Notes: generated from the sequence alone by a model not told the origin. A stretch of DNA of 64,000 nucleotides from an uncultured Bacteroidota bacterium (GCA_902626365.1 CACOFE010000001.1:62001-126000), one strand, 5' to 3'. Numbered from the stretch's first letter, positions 39,617 through 50,097 are shown. Made by a program: numbers and translations.

Positions 39617-40639
39617 TTACTTAAGCCAAGGGCATTCGCAGTCATATCTCTGTTTACGGCAACCAAAATTAAAACCTAGGGTAATCTGGTGATATCCGCC
39701 GTTATCAAATACTACGGAATTAGATTGATATGAATAAGTGTATGCAAACACAAAATTATCAAATTGTAATCCTACTAGTGGAGTAATATATTGAAGCTTT
39801 TGAGTTTTGATTTGATCCTGAGAATTTAAATACTCTGCACCATCAAAACTATTTCTATATGACAAACCCGCCCATAACCTTCCGAAATCAGTTTCTCTAT
39901 AAATTTTAAGATTTACATCAGCAAAAGTTTCCTTGGTGGCGTCTTTATGAGCAAACATCAAAGAGGGCTCAAAATTCCAGTTATTTGATGAATCAGAAAA
40001 TAAATAACCGGTTGAAAAAAGATAAGTTCTCAGATTATTATAGCTTAGGCCCTGCTCATTAAAGTTGATTCCATCATTATTTAACAAATTTTTAATTGAA
40101 GCATGTGCATAAAAATCTAAGTATTGATAGGAAAATCCAAAATCAATATTAAAGTCTGTTGCACTTTGTTCAAAGCCGGAAATCAGAGGGTCAAAGCCAC
40201 CAGCTAAAAACGCTGATTCATCTAGCTTATATTGAATCATACCTGCACTGAGTCCAAAAGATAACATGTCTAAATCTAACTCACTTCTGGAAAACATAAT
40301 ATGATGTGCATAAGTAATATATGCCCCAGACTGCGAGTGATATCCATTTTGATCTTTAAATACAATGGTTCCAAGTGCAGATTTGGAATCTCCAAGCCTA
40401 CCATTAATACTTACAGTTTGTAAATTGGGGGCTTCATCCTGGTCCATCCATTGTTTTCTACCTGTAAATCTAACTTTGGTACAGTTTGCAGCTCCTGCCA
40501 TTGATGGAAATAAAAGATAATAGTTATCAGTTAGGTAATCAGAATATATTGGTAATCCTTCCTGAGAATAGAATTTTGTATTAAAGATTAAAAATACAAA
40601 GAATGATAAGATTAAAAAATTAGCCCTCATTTGTTTCAT
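39617..40639 (-). CDS. PorP/SprF family T9SS outer-membrane protein
   Basis: About 340 residues from the ATG at 40639. An earlier in-frame ATG at 40684 adds 15 polar residues in front of the signal peptide (MRANFLILSFFVFLIFNTKF), so it is unlikely. The mature part begins QEGLPIYSDYLTDNYYLLFPSMAGAANCTKVRFTGRKQW, the PorP/SprF hallmark, and ends as a beta-barrel with ITLGFNFGC. These barrels anchor large T9SS-exported adhesins or hold part of the machinery. Here no large adhesin gene or PorK/L/M/N lies next to it, so its partner is elsewhere. Confidence 0.85.
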   Translation of the reverse strand: MKQMRANFLILSFFVFLIFNTKFYSQEGLPIYSDYLTDNYYLLFPSMAGAANCTKVRFTGRKQWMDQDEAPNLQTVSINGRLGDSKSALGTIVFKDQNGYHSQSGAYITYAHHIMFSRSELDLDMLSFGLSAGMIQYKLDESAFLAGGFDPLISGFEQSATDFNIDFGFSYQYLDFYAHASIKNLLNNDGINFNEQGLSYNNLRTYLFSTGYLFSDSSNNWNFEPSLMFAHKDATKETFADVNLKIYRETDFGRLWAGLSYRNSFDGAEYLNSQDQIKTQKLQYITPLVGLQFDNFVFAYTYSYQSNSVVFDNGGYHQITLGFNFGCRKQRYDCECPWLK

Positions 40640-40742
40640 ATTACAAGCATCAATAACTATACCGTTAAGATATAGGTCGGTCAAATATATAAATTTTAAT
40701 AGACATATCTCATCAATTATTTTAGTAAAGGCTCTTATTTAC

Positions 40743-40750
40743 TATTTTTG
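40743..40750 (+). promoter_or_regulatory. -7 promoter box TATTTTTG before the Nfu gene
   Basis: Exact TANNTTTG match 18 bases before the ATG at 40769. An in-frame TTG inside it (40748) is best explained as promoter, not as a start codon. Confidence 0.6.
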
Positions 40751-40768
40751 CAGAAATACTTAATAAAC

Positions 40769-41638
40769 ATGAAATACTTTGTTAAAATCGAGAGAACCCA
40801 GAATAAGTTTATAAATAAATTTGAAGTTAATGAGTTTATTACGAATCATCTAAGTTTTGAATACAATAATATTGATGATGCAAAAAATTCTAAACTAGCT
40901 CAGGAATTATTTTATTTGCCTTTTGTCAAAAAGGTATATATCACCTCTTCGTTTATTTCTATCGAGAGATTTAACATAGTTGAATGGGATGACGTTGAAG
41001 ATGAAGTGAAAAAATTAATAGAAAATTACCTTAACAGCGGCAGAAAAGTTATTGATGAAGCTGAAAAAAATAAAAGTAACCCAATTTCAATATACACCGA
41101 AAGTACTCCAAATCCAGCAGTATTAAAATTTGTTTCAAATAAATTGATTGTAGAAGATAGTTTCGAATTCAATAATATTGAGGAAGCTCAGGAAATGGAA
41201 TTTGCAAAAAAACTATTTGAATTCTCATATATTAAAAGTATTTATATTTCAAAAAATTTTATTTCGATAACCAAATATGACATTAAAAATTGGGATGAGG
41301 TTTCATTAGAATTGAGAAATTTTATTAAAGGTTATTTAGAGAATAATGAGGTTATATCCTCAGTTAATAAAATTGAGGTTATAAAAAATGACCTAGACGA
41401 AACATCAAAAAAAATAGTATCTATTCTTGATGAATATATTAAACCCGCAGTAGCATCCGATGGCGGAAATATTTTATTTGATTCTTATGATCCTCAAAAA
41501 AAATTAGTAAAAGTAGTGCTTCAAGGAGCATGTAGTGGATGTCCTTCATCAACTGTAACTTTAAAAAATGGTATTGAAAATATGTTAAAAGAAATGCTGT
41601 CAGAAAAAGTTAATTCGGTTGAAGCAATAAACGGATAA
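40769..41638 (+). CDS. Nfu-type iron-sulfur cluster carrier with duplicated N-terminal domain
   Basis: 289 residues. Two tandem Nfu N-terminal domains (about residues 1-90 and 105-190) share FxYNNIDDAK.../FEFNNIEEAQ... and WDDVEDEV/WDEVSLEL patterns, showing an internal duplication. The C-terminal NifU domain has EYIKPAVASDGGNI and the cluster-binding pair Cys255/Cys258 in GACSGCPSS. Such proteins carry assembled Fe-S clusters to target enzymes. No suf or isc genes are in the window. It is followed 28 bases later by yyaL in the same direction. Confidence 0.9.
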   Translation: MKYFVKIERTQNKFINKFEVNEFITNHLSFEYNNIDDAKNSKLAQELFYLPFVKKVYITSSFISIERFNIVEWDDVEDEVKKLIENYLNSGRKVIDEAEKNKSNPISIYTESTPNPAVLKFVSNKLIVEDSFEFNNIEEAQEMEFAKKLFEFSYIKSIYISKNFISITKYDIKNWDEVSLELRNFIKGYLENNEVISSVNKIEVIKNDLDETSKKIVSILDEYIKPAVASDGGNILFDSYDPQKKLVKVVLQGACSGCPSSTVTLKNGIENMLKEMLSEKVNSVEAING

Positions 41639-41653
41639 AATCTAATCATTTTG

Positions 41654-41661
41654 TACTTTTG
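41654..41661 (+). promoter_or_regulatory. Candidate -7 box TACTTTTG before yyaL
   Basis: Exact TANNTTTG match in the 28-base gap between the Nfu gene and yyaL, only 5 bases before the ATG. If used it would give a very short leader; it may also be chance in AT-rich DNA. Confidence 0.35.
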
Positions 41662-41666
41662 ATTGC

Positions 41667-43757
41667 ATGGTAAATAATTTATTTAAAATTTTCGCTGTAG
41701 TTTTTATTTTAATTTCATGCAATAATGATATGAAGAAGCTAAATAATTTAAAAAATGAAACTAGTCCTTACTTACTTCAACATGTAGAGAATCCTGTAAA
41801 TTGGAATCCATGGGATACAAAATATCTGAACAAAGCAAAAAAAGAGAATAAATTAGTTATTGTAAGTATCGGTTATGCTTCCTGTCATTGGTGTCATGTA
41901 ATGGAAAGAGAAAGCTTTCAAGATTCAACAGTTGCTGAGCTGATGAATGATAAATTCATTTCAATAAAAGTAGATAGGGAAGAAAGACCAGATATTGATC
42001 AGGTTTATATGAATGCTATTCAACTAATTACTGGTAGTGGTGGTTGGCCATTAAATGTAATAACACTTCCTGATGGACGACCGATTTGGGGTGGCACGTA
42101 TTTTTCAAAGGATCAATGGACTTCAGCTTTAAAACAAATATCAGAAATTTATGAGGCTGAACCTGAAAAATTTATTTCTTATGCTGATAGAGTTCAGGAA
42201 GGAATTAATGCACTCAATATAGTTGAATCTAAGAGTAATAGCTTTGAAAATATTGATATTAAAAAGTATTCAGAATTATTGTTAAATAATATAGATGAAG
42301 AGTTTGGGGGATTTAAGGGTGCTCCAAAATTTATGATGCCAAATAATCTGCAGTTTTTATTAAGATATAGTTTTCAAGAAAGCAAAGAAGATTCTAAAAA
42401 TAAAATTTTGAGTACTCTTGATATAATGGCATATGGTGGAATTTTTGATCATATTGAAGGCGGTTTTTCAAGGTACTCAACAGACGAAAGATGGCATATT
42501 CCACATTTTGAAAAAATGTTGTATGATAACGGACAATTAATGAGTCTTTATTCAATCGGATATCAAATTTCGAATAAGGATTTATACAAAGAGACAGTAT
42601 ATAAAATTCATGAATATATTAGTTCAGAGATGAAAGACATATCGGGTGGATATTATTCTTCTTTAGATGCAGATAGTAAGCTAGAGGATGGGAGTTATGC
42701 AGAAGGAGAATATTATTTATGGGAAAAAGAAAAGCTTAAAGAGTTAATAGTTAATGATTTTGATTTATTCTCAAAATACTATAATGTAAATGAATATGGG
42801 TTTTGGGAGACTGAAAACAAATACGTTTTGATAAAAAGTATCCCAGATATCGAATTTATGAATAACAACAATCTGGATAAACAATTATTTTATCAGATGA
42901 AATCTGAGTGGATAAATAAACTTAAGAAGGCTAGGAAAAATAAGAAGAAGCCTAGTCTTGATTATAAAATAATTACATCATGGAATGGCCTTATGATAAG
43001 TGGATATGTTGATGCATACAAATCTTTTAATGATGATATTTTTAAAAATGAAGCCATAGAGGCAGGAGAATTCATATACTCAAATTTGAAAAAAAGAGAT
43101 GGAGGATTATTTCATAATTATGTTAATGGAAAAAGTAAAATAAACGGTTATCTTGAAGACTATGCTACGGTGATTCAGGCAAGTCTTGACCTGTATGAAA
43201 TTACATTAAATCAAATATGGATTGAAAGAGCATTAGAATTATCTGAATATGTTTTAGATAATTTTTCTGGGCTTAATTCAGAATTATTTTACTTCACTTC
43301 AAAAGATGATGAAGATTTAATTTCAAGATCCATTGAATTTAGAGATAATGTAATACCTTCAAGCAATTCAATAATGGCGAAAAATTTATTCAGACTATAT
43401 CACTATTTTGATAAGCAAGTATACTTGGAAAAAGCTAAAAAAATGTGCCTTTCCGTAACCGAGGAATTCGAAACATATCCAAGTGGATATACAAATTGGT
43501 TTGATTTGATTTATAATTTAAAATCAAATTATTATGAAGTAGCAATTGTTGGTGAGAACTCGATTGATCAGGTCAAAAAAATTAATTTAAAATATATTCC
43601 TAACAAACTAATAATAGGATCAAAATCTGAAAACAACCTTCCTCTTTTAAAAAACAGATATGTAGAAGGAAAAACTCTAATTTATGTATGTGTAAATAAA
43701 GCATGTAAAATGCCTACTGAAAGCCTTGAAGAAGCAATATCATTAATTAAATATTAA
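41667..43757 (+). CDS. yyaL: YyaL/SSP411-type thioredoxin-domain and six-hairpin glycosidase-like lipoprotein
   Basis: 696 residues. The N terminus has a lipobox (ILISC, Cys18), so it is probably a membrane-anchored lipoprotein. Residues about 25-165 are the DUF255 thioredoxin-like domain ([14 protein letters not shown], then [14 protein letters not shown] and [10 protein letters not shown]). The rest is an alpha/alpha-barrel with [32 protein letters not shown] and LYFTS-like segments. The family is nearly universal, but its activity is unsettled; a redox or carbohydrate role is inferred from the folds. The 3' end overlaps the convergent tsaB by 11 bases. Confidence 0.88.
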   Translation: MVNNLFKIFAVVFILISCNNDMKKLNNLKNETSPYLLQHVENPVNWNPWDTKYLNKAKKENKLVIVSIGYASCHWCHVMERESFQDSTVAELMNDKFISIKVDREERPDIDQVYMNAIQLITGSGGWPLNVITLPDGRPIWGGTYFSKDQWTSALKQISEIYEAEPEKFISYADRVQEGINALNIVESKSNSFENIDIKKYSELLLNNIDEEFGGFKGAPKFMMPNNLQFLLRYSFQESKEDSKNKILSTLDIMAYGGIFDHIEGGFSRYSTDERWHIPHFEKMLYDNGQLMSLYSIGYQISNKDLYKETVYKIHEYISSEMKDISGGYYSSLDADSKLEDGSYAEGEYYLWEKEKLKELIVNDFDLFSKYYNVNEYGFWETENKYVLIKSIPDIEFMNNNNLDKQLFYQMKSEWINKLKKARKNKKKPSLDYKIITSWNGLMISGYVDAYKSFNDDIFKNEAIEAGEFIYSNLKKRDGGLFHNYVNGKSKINGYLEDYATVIQASLDLYEITLNQIWIERALELSEYVLDNFSGLNSELFYFTSKDDEDLISRSIEFRDNVIPSSNSIMAKNLFRLYHYFDKQVYLEKAKKMCLSVTEEFETYPSGYTNWFDLIYNLKSNYYEVAIVGENSIDQVKKINLKYIPNKLIIGSKSENNLPLLKNRYVEGKTLIYVCVNKACKMPTESLEEAISLIKY

Positions 43758-44430
43758 TCTTTTTACCTCCGAACTCTTTTAAATATTTTGGTTGAAAATC
43801 TGAAACATCTTCAAATTCACCTTTTTTAAAACTTGCAAAGGATATTATCCCCATTTCATTAGCGGAGGGCAACATAAAATCCGAAAAAATGATATTATCA
43901 TGATTTAAAAATTTGTTTATTTTTTCATTACAATTTCCAACAAAATTTACGATTGATGATTCTAAATAATTAGAAAATGAATTTGAATTTATAATCATAC
44001 AATCGGTTTTACCAACTTTTATGGGAATTTTACAATTATTAGATTTGAATACTGAATAGTAGATTTCGTCTCTTCTCGCATCCATAACAGAAATTATATA
44101 TCCTTCAGCACACTCTATTTTTCTAGCTAAAATTTGCATTGTGTCAATTGCAATTAAGGGTAGATTTAATGCAACGCAAATCCCTTTTGCAGCAGACACT
44201 CCAATTCTTAATCCAGTATATGAACCTGGCCCTTCAGAGATAGCAACAGCTGAAAGTTTCTGAGGAGATAATTTTGTTTGTTTAAATATTTCATCTATAA
44301 ATACATGAAGAGATTTTGAATGTGAATATTCATCAAAACTTTGCTCTTTCAACCCAATTATTTTACCATTTTCAGAAATGGAAACTGAACAGTTTTTACT
44401 AGATGTTTCAATATTTAAAATTATACACAC
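43747..44430 (-). CDS. tsaB: tRNA threonylcarbamoyladenosine biosynthesis protein TsaB
   Basis: 227 residues from a GTG start. It is the scaffold paralogue of TsaD in the complex that makes t6A37 in tRNAs reading ANN codons. The ASKHA N-terminal domain has [14 protein letters not shown], then [23 protein letters not shown] and [14 protein letters not shown]. Other t6A genes (tsaC, tsaD, tsaE) are not in the window. It follows the TolC gene by 5 bases and may be transcribed with the efflux operon. Confidence 0.93.
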   Translation of the reverse strand: MCIILNIETSSKNCSVSISENGKIIGLKEQSFDEYSHSKSLHVFIDEIFKQTKLSPQKLSAVAISEGPGSYTGLRIGVSAAKGICVALNLPLIAIDTMQILARKIECAEGYIISVMDARRDEIYYSVFKSNNCKIPIKVGKTDCMIINSNSFSNYLESSIVNFVGNCNEKINKFLNHDNIIFSDFMLPSANEMGIISFASFKKGEFEDVSDFQPKYLKEFGGKKINI

Positions 44431-44435
44431 AAAAA

Positions 44436-45746
44436 TTATTTTTTACCTATGTAGTAATCTAAGACTTTTGTTTTAAAAATAAAATCATATTTTGCATTAA
44501 TCATTGATGACCTAGCATTTAACAGTCTAATTCTTGATTGCTCTAAATCAAATGAATTTAAAGAACCTAAACTGAAACGTTGTTGCGAATTTTCAAAGGC
44601 TAATTCTTGGGATTCTAAAGATAATTGAGCAGCCTCAAAAGCCTTAAGCGCTGCCTTTGCGTCAGTAAAAGCTCTTTGAATTGTAGATTCAAGATTTACC
44701 TTTACCTGATCTAGAGCAAGATTACTTGTTTCTTCTTGAATTTTAGATTTTTTAACCTGAGCTTTCGTTTGATTTCTGTTAAAAATAGGTATTGAAACAT
44801 TCATATTTATAGAATGACCTTTATTATCATTTAACTGATCTATAAATTGATCATCTTCAGTTAAGTTTGAAAAGTTAGCTGATGCACTAAAACCATAACC
44901 CATTGATATATTTGGCAGATAGGCACTCTTGGAAATTTTTGTTCCCAATTTGGCTAATTCAATATCACTCTCAGCAACTTTAATCTCATTTCTATTTTGC
45001 ATTGCATAATCAAGAATTGGAGCTATTTCATCGTACATTAAATTAGCAGATGGTGTGTCAATTTGAATAACTTCTACATCAAAATCATCGTATGATAACT
45101 GTAATAATTGTGCTAAGGTTAATAATGCTAAATCGTGATTATTTTCTGCAATTGTCAGATTTTGAATATCTCTGGCATAAGTTGCTTGAGTTTCGATTAA
45201 AGTAGACATTGGTTCTGATCCTGCGTCAACTAATGTTTTTATTTGATCTACTTGAAACTTTGAGAAATCAACTTGAGATTTAGCAAGTTCAAGATTTTCC
45301 TTATTAAAAAGAACATTTAAGTATGTATTGGCAACGTTTAAAGAAATATCATCCTTTAATCTATCCAACTCAAACTGATTTCTTTCTAAACTAAGTTTAC
45401 TTTGATTTAGTAGATTAATATTTCTAAAACCATTAAATATATTCTGAGAAAACCCCACACCCAATGATGTTGAATAAAATTCTCTATCTCTAAATTCTCC
45501 AGGAAATACCTCAATATTACCTAGACTAGCTCCTCCACTTACACTAGAACTAATGGCAGGTAAAAAATTTCCTTTGGCACTTACAATATCTTGCTCAGAT
45601 GACAATAAGCTATTCTTTGCTTGTAGAATAGTAATATTATTTTCCAGAGCGTGATTAACACATTCTTCGAGTGTCCACAAATTATTCTGAGCAAAAGACA
45701 TGCATGTCATCAAAATAAAAAGCTTAAAAATTTTAATTTTTTTCAT
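44436..45746 (-). CDS. TolC-family outer-membrane efflux channel
   Basis: 436 residues, signal peptide to about residue 19 (LMTCMSFAQ). It has the duplicated outer-membrane efflux domain with long coiled-coil helices (EECVNHALENNITILQAKN, later the repeat QNRNEIKVAESDIELAK). It is the outer-membrane exit for the ABC-type exporter encoded upstream, being the last member of an ATPase-permease-permease-adaptor-channel operon. Confidence 0.92.
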   Translation of the reverse strand: MKKIKIFKLFILMTCMSFAQNNLWTLEECVNHALENNITILQAKNSLLSSEQDIVSAKGNFLPAISSSVSGGASLGNIEVFPGEFRDREFYSTSLGVGFSQNIFNGFRNINLLNQSKLSLERNQFELDRLKDDISLNVANTYLNVLFNKENLELAKSQVDFSKFQVDQIKTLVDAGSEPMSTLIETQATYARDIQNLTIAENNHDLALLTLAQLLQLSYDDFDVEVIQIDTPSANLMYDEIAPILDYAMQNRNEIKVAESDIELAKLGTKISKSAYLPNISMGYGFSASANFSNLTEDDQFIDQLNDNKGHSINMNVSIPIFNRNQTKAQVKKSKIQEETSNLALDQVKVNLESTIQRAFTDAKAALKAFEAAQLSLESQELAFENSQQRFSLGSLNSFDLEQSRIRLLNARSSMINAKYDFIFKTKVLDYYIGKK

Positions 45747-45761
45747 AATTATTGAATAATA

Positions 45762-46913
45762 TTAGTCTTCTAATTCTCTTGAGTTCTCGTCTTGTCTCCT
45801 TCTAGCCTCATCCTCATCCTCATCCTCAACAGAATTCCAAACTTTAATTTTATCTCCTTCTTTTACACCTTTTAAAATCTCAACATTAATTCCGTCTGAA
45901 ATTCCAACTTCCACTTCTTTTGTAACGAATGAGCCATCATCTTTTAGGATTTCCACAAAAGGCTTATCAGTGATCCTATTAAACTGTAATAAAGACTCAT
46001 TAATACATAAAATGTTTTCTTTTTGTCCAATTGACATAATTGCATTAGCACTATATCCAGCTCTCACATTAACACTTTCAGGAATTTTAACATCAGCCTT
46101 TATTTTAAACTGAACTGCACCCCCAATTTCAATTCCTTTTGGAGCAACAAATGTCAACTTTGCTTCAAATTCATCCTTTTCGAGTGCACCAAGAATTACT
46201 TTAATTTCAGATCCTTCAGCAAGTTTCGAAACTTCAGTTTCATCAACTTGTCCTTCAAAAATCATTTTTGTCATATCAGCAACAGTAGCAATAGTTGTCC
46301 CAGGGCTAAATGTATTGGTTTCAGTAATAGGACTACCTTCCCTAATCGGAATTTCCAGTATAGTTCCCGAAATTTGAGATAATACATTAGTATTAGCTGT
46401 ACTCCCGCCTGTTAGGGTTCCTTTTTTTATAATCTTAAAATCATTTTCAGCTTGTCTTAAGGATTCCGTACTTTGTTCCATTGACAATTGACTATTTTCA
46501 AAATCCTGTTTAGAAATAACTCCCTTTTCATATAATTTTTCACTTCTTTCAAACAGTTTTTTTGCATTATCATATGATAATTTTGCTGAATTTATCCTAC
46601 TTGTTGCACTTAATAATGCTTGTTCATTAGGAACCACTCTGATGTTTGCAATTAAGTCTCCTCTAACTACAATATCACCCTCTTCTACAAAAATCTTGTC
46701 TATAATACCGCTTACCTGAGGCTTCAATTCGATTTCATCTTCAGGATTTAATTTACCTGTTGCCACAACTTCTTTTTCAATCGAAGTATAAAAAGGCTGT
46801 TCGGTTTCATAATCAATAATCGAAGCTGAATTTGCTTCCTTGAAATAGTTTAATACGTATAATAAGGATCCTATGATTAGGAATATTACTATATACTTAA
46901 TTTGATTTTTCAT
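45762..46913 (-). CDS. MacA-like periplasmic adaptor (membrane fusion protein)
   Basis: 383 residues. One N-terminal membrane helix (7-24), then a barrel-sandwich (VVATGKLNPEDEIELKPQVSGII), a coiled-coil hairpin about 100-160 and the second barrel half. It joins the inner-membrane ABC permeases to the TolC channel. The C terminus ends in an unusual run of acidic residues (EDEDEARRRQDENSRELED). It is 15 bases from the TolC gene. Confidence 0.9.
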   Translation of the reverse strand: MKNQIKYIVIFLIIGSLLYVLNYFKEANSASIIDYETEQPFYTSIEKEVVATGKLNPEDEIELKPQVSGIIDKIFVEEGDIVVRGDLIANIRVVPNEQALLSATSRINSAKLSYDNAKKLFERSEKLYEKGVISKQDFENSQLSMEQSTESLRQAENDFKIIKKGTLTGGSTANTNVLSQISGTILEIPIREGSPITETNTFSPGTTIATVADMTKMIFEGQVDETEVSKLAEGSEIKVILGALEKDEFEAKLTFVAPKGIEIGGAVQFKIKADVKIPESVNVRAGYSANAIMSIGQKENILCINESLLQFNRITDKPFVEILKDDGSFVTKEVEVGISDGINVEILKGVKEGDKIKVWNSVEDEDEDEARRRQDENSRELED

Positions 46914-46932
46914 TTATTTAATATTTAATTTA

Positions 46933-48171
46933 TTATTCTTCTCTTAAAGCATCTATTGGTTTTATACTAGTTGCACGATTTGCTGGGATTAGACCTATAA
47001 GTGTTCCAAATACAACTAAAATTATTACAGCGATAAAAACAACGATTATAGGTACTGATGCATTGATTAAAACTGAATCTGGTCCACTACCAAAAGCCGA
47101 ATCCATAGCAATTAAAATCCAACCACCACTAATGATTCCAAAAATTCCTGCTATAATTGTTAAGAAAATTGATTCTATAACAATTTGTCTTTTTATTTCA
47201 AAAGGGGTTGCTCCGATTGCTCTTCTGATGCCTATTTCCTTTGTTCTTTCTTTTACAGTAATTAGTAGAATATTTCCAATGGCAAATACCCCAGCAATCA
47301 AAGTAGCAATACCCACAAACCAGGTAAGAAATTGCATTCCCATTAAAAACCCTTCAAATCTTTCAAACAACTCTCCAAGATTAAAACTTCCAAAAGCACG
47401 ATTGTCATCTGGATGAACATAATTTAAATTCTTTAATACAAGTTTAACGTCTTTCTCTAATTGTCTGATGTTAAAACCATCCTCTCCAGTGACTGTTATC
47501 CAACCAATATTATCACCCTGGTTATAAACTTTTTGAAAAGTTGTGAATGGGATGTGAAGTTGGCCTCCAAAATCAAAATCTCCCTGTTCAAAAACACCGA
47601 CAACTTTATAACTTATTTCATTAATTTTTATAAAATCTCCAATTGCCTCTTCATCAGCATCAAATAATTGCTTAAAAACATCATCTGAAATAACGGCAAC
47701 TTTTTTAGTTTCATTTATATCAGACTGGTTTATAAATCTTCCTGCAATCAAGTTCTTTTTTTGGATTTGATCTAGAAGAGGGAAGTCACCGGACATTGTA
47801 AAACTAGCATATTGAACTCCTCTGACAACTTGTGCATCTCTGGCATTTCTAGGTAATAAAAACTTGATTCCCCTAACCTGATTTTTAATTTTTTCAAGAT
47901 GAGAAAATTTAAGTCTTGGAAAACGACCCTCTTGATATCCTTTGAAGGCCATGCTTGTAGATTGGCCCCAGATAAAAACGCTATTTGTTGCATAATCTCC
48001 AAATTGAACACTAAACTTATTTTCAATTCCTTTTGCTGAACCTAATAAGCCTATCAAAAGAAGAATACCCCACCAAACGCCTATCATGGTAATTACTGTT
48101 CTAAGCTTATTTTTTGTTAAGCTTTCCTTCAATTCTTGCCAAGTATCAATATCAAATAAAAATCTAAACAT
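46933..48171 (-). CDS. MacB/FtsX-type ABC transporter permease, second copy
   Basis: 412 residues. One N-terminal helix, a large periplasmic MacB core domain (about 50-280) and three C-terminal helices with the FtsX block KERTKEIGIRRAIGATPFEIKRQIVIESI. It is a paralogue of the next permease upstream; the two probably form a heterodimer with the shared ATPase. A substrate (antibiotic, lipid or peptide) cannot be told from sequence. Confidence 0.9.
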   Translation of the reverse strand: MFRFLFDIDTWQELKESLTKNKLRTVITMIGVWWGILLLIGLLGSAKGIENKFSVQFGDYATNSVFIWGQSTSMAFKGYQEGRFPRLKFSHLEKIKNQVRGIKFLLPRNARDAQVVRGVQYASFTMSGDFPLLDQIQKKNLIAGRFINQSDINETKKVAVISDDVFKQLFDADEEAIGDFIKINEISYKVVGVFEQGDFDFGGQLHIPFTTFQKVYNQGDNIGWITVTGEDGFNIRQLEKDVKLVLKNLNYVHPDDNRAFGSFNLGELFERFEGFLMGMQFLTWFVGIATLIAGVFAIGNILLITVKERTKEIGIRRAIGATPFEIKRQIVIESIFLTIIAGIFGIISGGWILIAMDSAFGSGPDSVLINASVPIIVVFIAVIILVVFGTLIGLIPANRATSIKPIDALREE

Positions 48172-48172
48172 A

Positions 48173-49405
48173 TTATTCGTCTCTTAATGCCACAATTGGT
48201 TTAATACTTGCAGCTCTGTTTGCGGGAACATAAGCAGCAATTAATCCAGCTAAAATTAAAGTGAATGTTGCTCCTATCACTAATGATGTACTTACTCCAG
48301 GATCAGTAATCCAATAATCTTCCAAATCAAAACTATTTAAAACAGCTCCACCTAAAAGAAGACCCACGTATCCAGAAATAGCAGTTACGAATACAGATTC
48401 TAAAACAATGATTAATTTTATAGATGAAGGTGGTGCGCCTAGAGCTTTTCTAATACCAATCTCTTTTGTTCTCTCTTTAACAATAAATATCATTATATTA
48501 CTAATTCCAACAACTCCCGCAACCAAAGTACCCATTCCAATTATTAAAACTAATATTGCTAACACTCCATTGAACTGGGTTATTTCTTGATTTTCTCTGG
48601 CTCTATTTCTAGCTCTAACAGCAGATTGATCATTGTCAGCAACAAAGAAAACTTCTTTGATTTTGTCAACTATTTTATTTCCAAATGCAATTGCTTCTTC
48701 CTCAGAAAGGCTTGGGTTATATGTTAAGTTAATCTGATCAATATAATCGTTGTTACCATATATCTTTTGAGCAGTTGAAATTGGCATATAAATAACTCTA
48801 GCTTCATTACTGTCTGACCCTTCTGTTCTTTCAACAAAAACACCAACAATCTTAAATTTTATCTTGTTGAGATCAAGATATTTTCCGATTGGGTCAATCT
48901 CTCCAAACAAATCTTCAACTACTAAATTTCCAATTACAATATTCTTGGTGTTATTTTTAATATCCAGTGGATTAATAAATCTTCCATCTTTAATTTCAGA
49001 TTTCTCAATAAACTGATGATCAGGATTTACAGCTCTAACTGAATAATTACTTTTTTCATTTCCAAAACTTGCGGTAACGTTTTTATAAACCCTGCCGGTT
49101 ATAAATTCAATATCATCACTAAACTCTTGTTTTATTTCACTGTATAATGGGTTATCAAATTGAATTCTTCTTCCAGTTTGATATCCTTCAACAGCTTTTG
49201 AAGTACGTCCAGAGTAAATAAAAATGGAGTTATTTGCATCACCAGCAAACTCATTGTTAAATGTATTTTGAAATCCATTAGCTATTCCAAATAAAATTGT
49301 GAATAGCATTATAGCAAATGCAACAGTAAATCCGGAAAGAAGTGTTCTAAGTTTATTTTTATTTAAACTTTGAAATATTTCTCTAAATAAACCAAGATCT
49401 ATCAT
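48173..49405 (-). CDS. MacB/FtsX-type ABC transporter permease, first copy
   Basis: 410 residues with the same plan as the downstream permease: an N-terminal helix after FQSLNKNKLRTLLSGFTVAFAIM, a periplasmic core, and the C-terminal block KERTKEIGIRKALGAPPSSIKLIIVLESV followed by ANRAASIKPIVALRDE. It lacks a fused ATPase, unlike enterobacterial MacB, and overlaps the separate ATPase gene by one base. Confidence 0.9.
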   Translation of the reverse strand: MIDLGLFREIFQSLNKNKLRTLLSGFTVAFAIMLFTILFGIANGFQNTFNNEFAGDANNSIFIYSGRTSKAVEGYQTGRRIQFDNPLYSEIKQEFSDDIEFITGRVYKNVTASFGNEKSNYSVRAVNPDHQFIEKSEIKDGRFINPLDIKNNTKNIVIGNLVVEDLFGEIDPIGKYLDLNKIKFKIVGVFVERTEGSDSNEARVIYMPISTAQKIYGNNDYIDQINLTYNPSLSEEEAIAFGNKIVDKIKEVFFVADNDQSAVRARNRARENQEITQFNGVLAILVLIIGMGTLVAGVVGISNIMIFIVKERTKEIGIRKALGAPPSSIKLIIVLESVFVTAISGYVGLLLGGAVLNSFDLEDYWITDPGVSTSLVIGATFTLILAGLIAAYVPANRAASIKPIVALRDE

Positions 49406-50097
49406 TAAATTAATCTGTTTTGTTTAATTTTTTTATCTTCCATTATAACCCCATCTTTTAATCTTACAATCCTCTTACACATCAATGAAATATCTTCTTC
49501 GTGAGTAACGATTAATATAGTTTTTCCTTCATCATTTAATTGTTGTAAAAATTGCATGATGTCCTGTGAGGTAGCTGAATCTAATGCACCTGTTGGCTCA
49601 TCGGCAAGAAGTAATTTGGGTTCTGCTGCCAAGGCTCTTGCTATTGCTACTCTCTGCTTTTGACCTCCTGAAAGTTCATTTGGTAAATGGGTTGACCAAT
49701 CGGCTAAACCTACTTTTTCCAGATGAAACATAGCTTTTTCTTGTCTTTCCTTTCTCTTTAGGCCTTGATAATAGAGTGGTAATGCAACATTTTCCAGAGC
49801 ATTCTTAAAATTTATTAAGTTAAATGACTGAAAAACAAATCCTAAAAATTTATTTCTGTATTGAGCAGCTTTTTTTTCCGTTAAATCCTTTATCTCAATG
49901 CCATCTAAAGTATATTCGCCAGAATCAAGCTCATCTAGAATTCCAATGATGTTTAAAAGTGTCGATTTTCCAGAGCCAGAAGACCCCATAATAGCTACCA
50001 TCTCACCTTTCTCAACATGAAGATTAATTCCTTTTAAAACATGAAGACTAGAGTCTCCCATTTTATAAGACTTATGGAGTTTGTTTATCTTTAACAT
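49405..50097 (-). CDS. MacB/LolD-type ABC transporter ATP-binding protein
   Basis: 230 residues. Walker A GSSGSGKST (about 38-46), Q loop VFQSFNLI, signature LSGGQKQRVAIARAL, Walker B LLLADEPTGALDS and H-loop VTHE are all in place. It powers the permease pair encoded next. It is the first gene of the exporter operon; the 111 bases upstream hold no gene and probably its promoter (AT-rich, no exact -7 box). Confidence 0.94.
   Translation of the reverse strand: MLKINKLHKSYKMGDSSLHVLKGINLHVEKGEMVAIMGSSGSGKSTLLNIIGILDELDSGEYTLDGIEIKDLTEKKAAQYRNKFLGFVFQSFNLINFKNALENVALPLYYQGLKRKERQEKAMFHLEKVGLADWSTHLPNELSGGQKQRVAIARALAAEPKLLLADEPTGALDSATSQDIMQFLQQLNDEGKTILIVTHEEDISLMCKRIVRLKDGVIMEDKKIKQNRLI

Noticed and set aside
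40640-40684. N-terminal extension of the PorP/SprF-like protein
   Set aside because: It would place 15 residues before the signal peptide; the ATG at 40639 gives a normal signal sequence.
40748-40768. TTG start for the Nfu gene
   Set aside because: Same reason; the ATG at 40769 begins the conserved domain.
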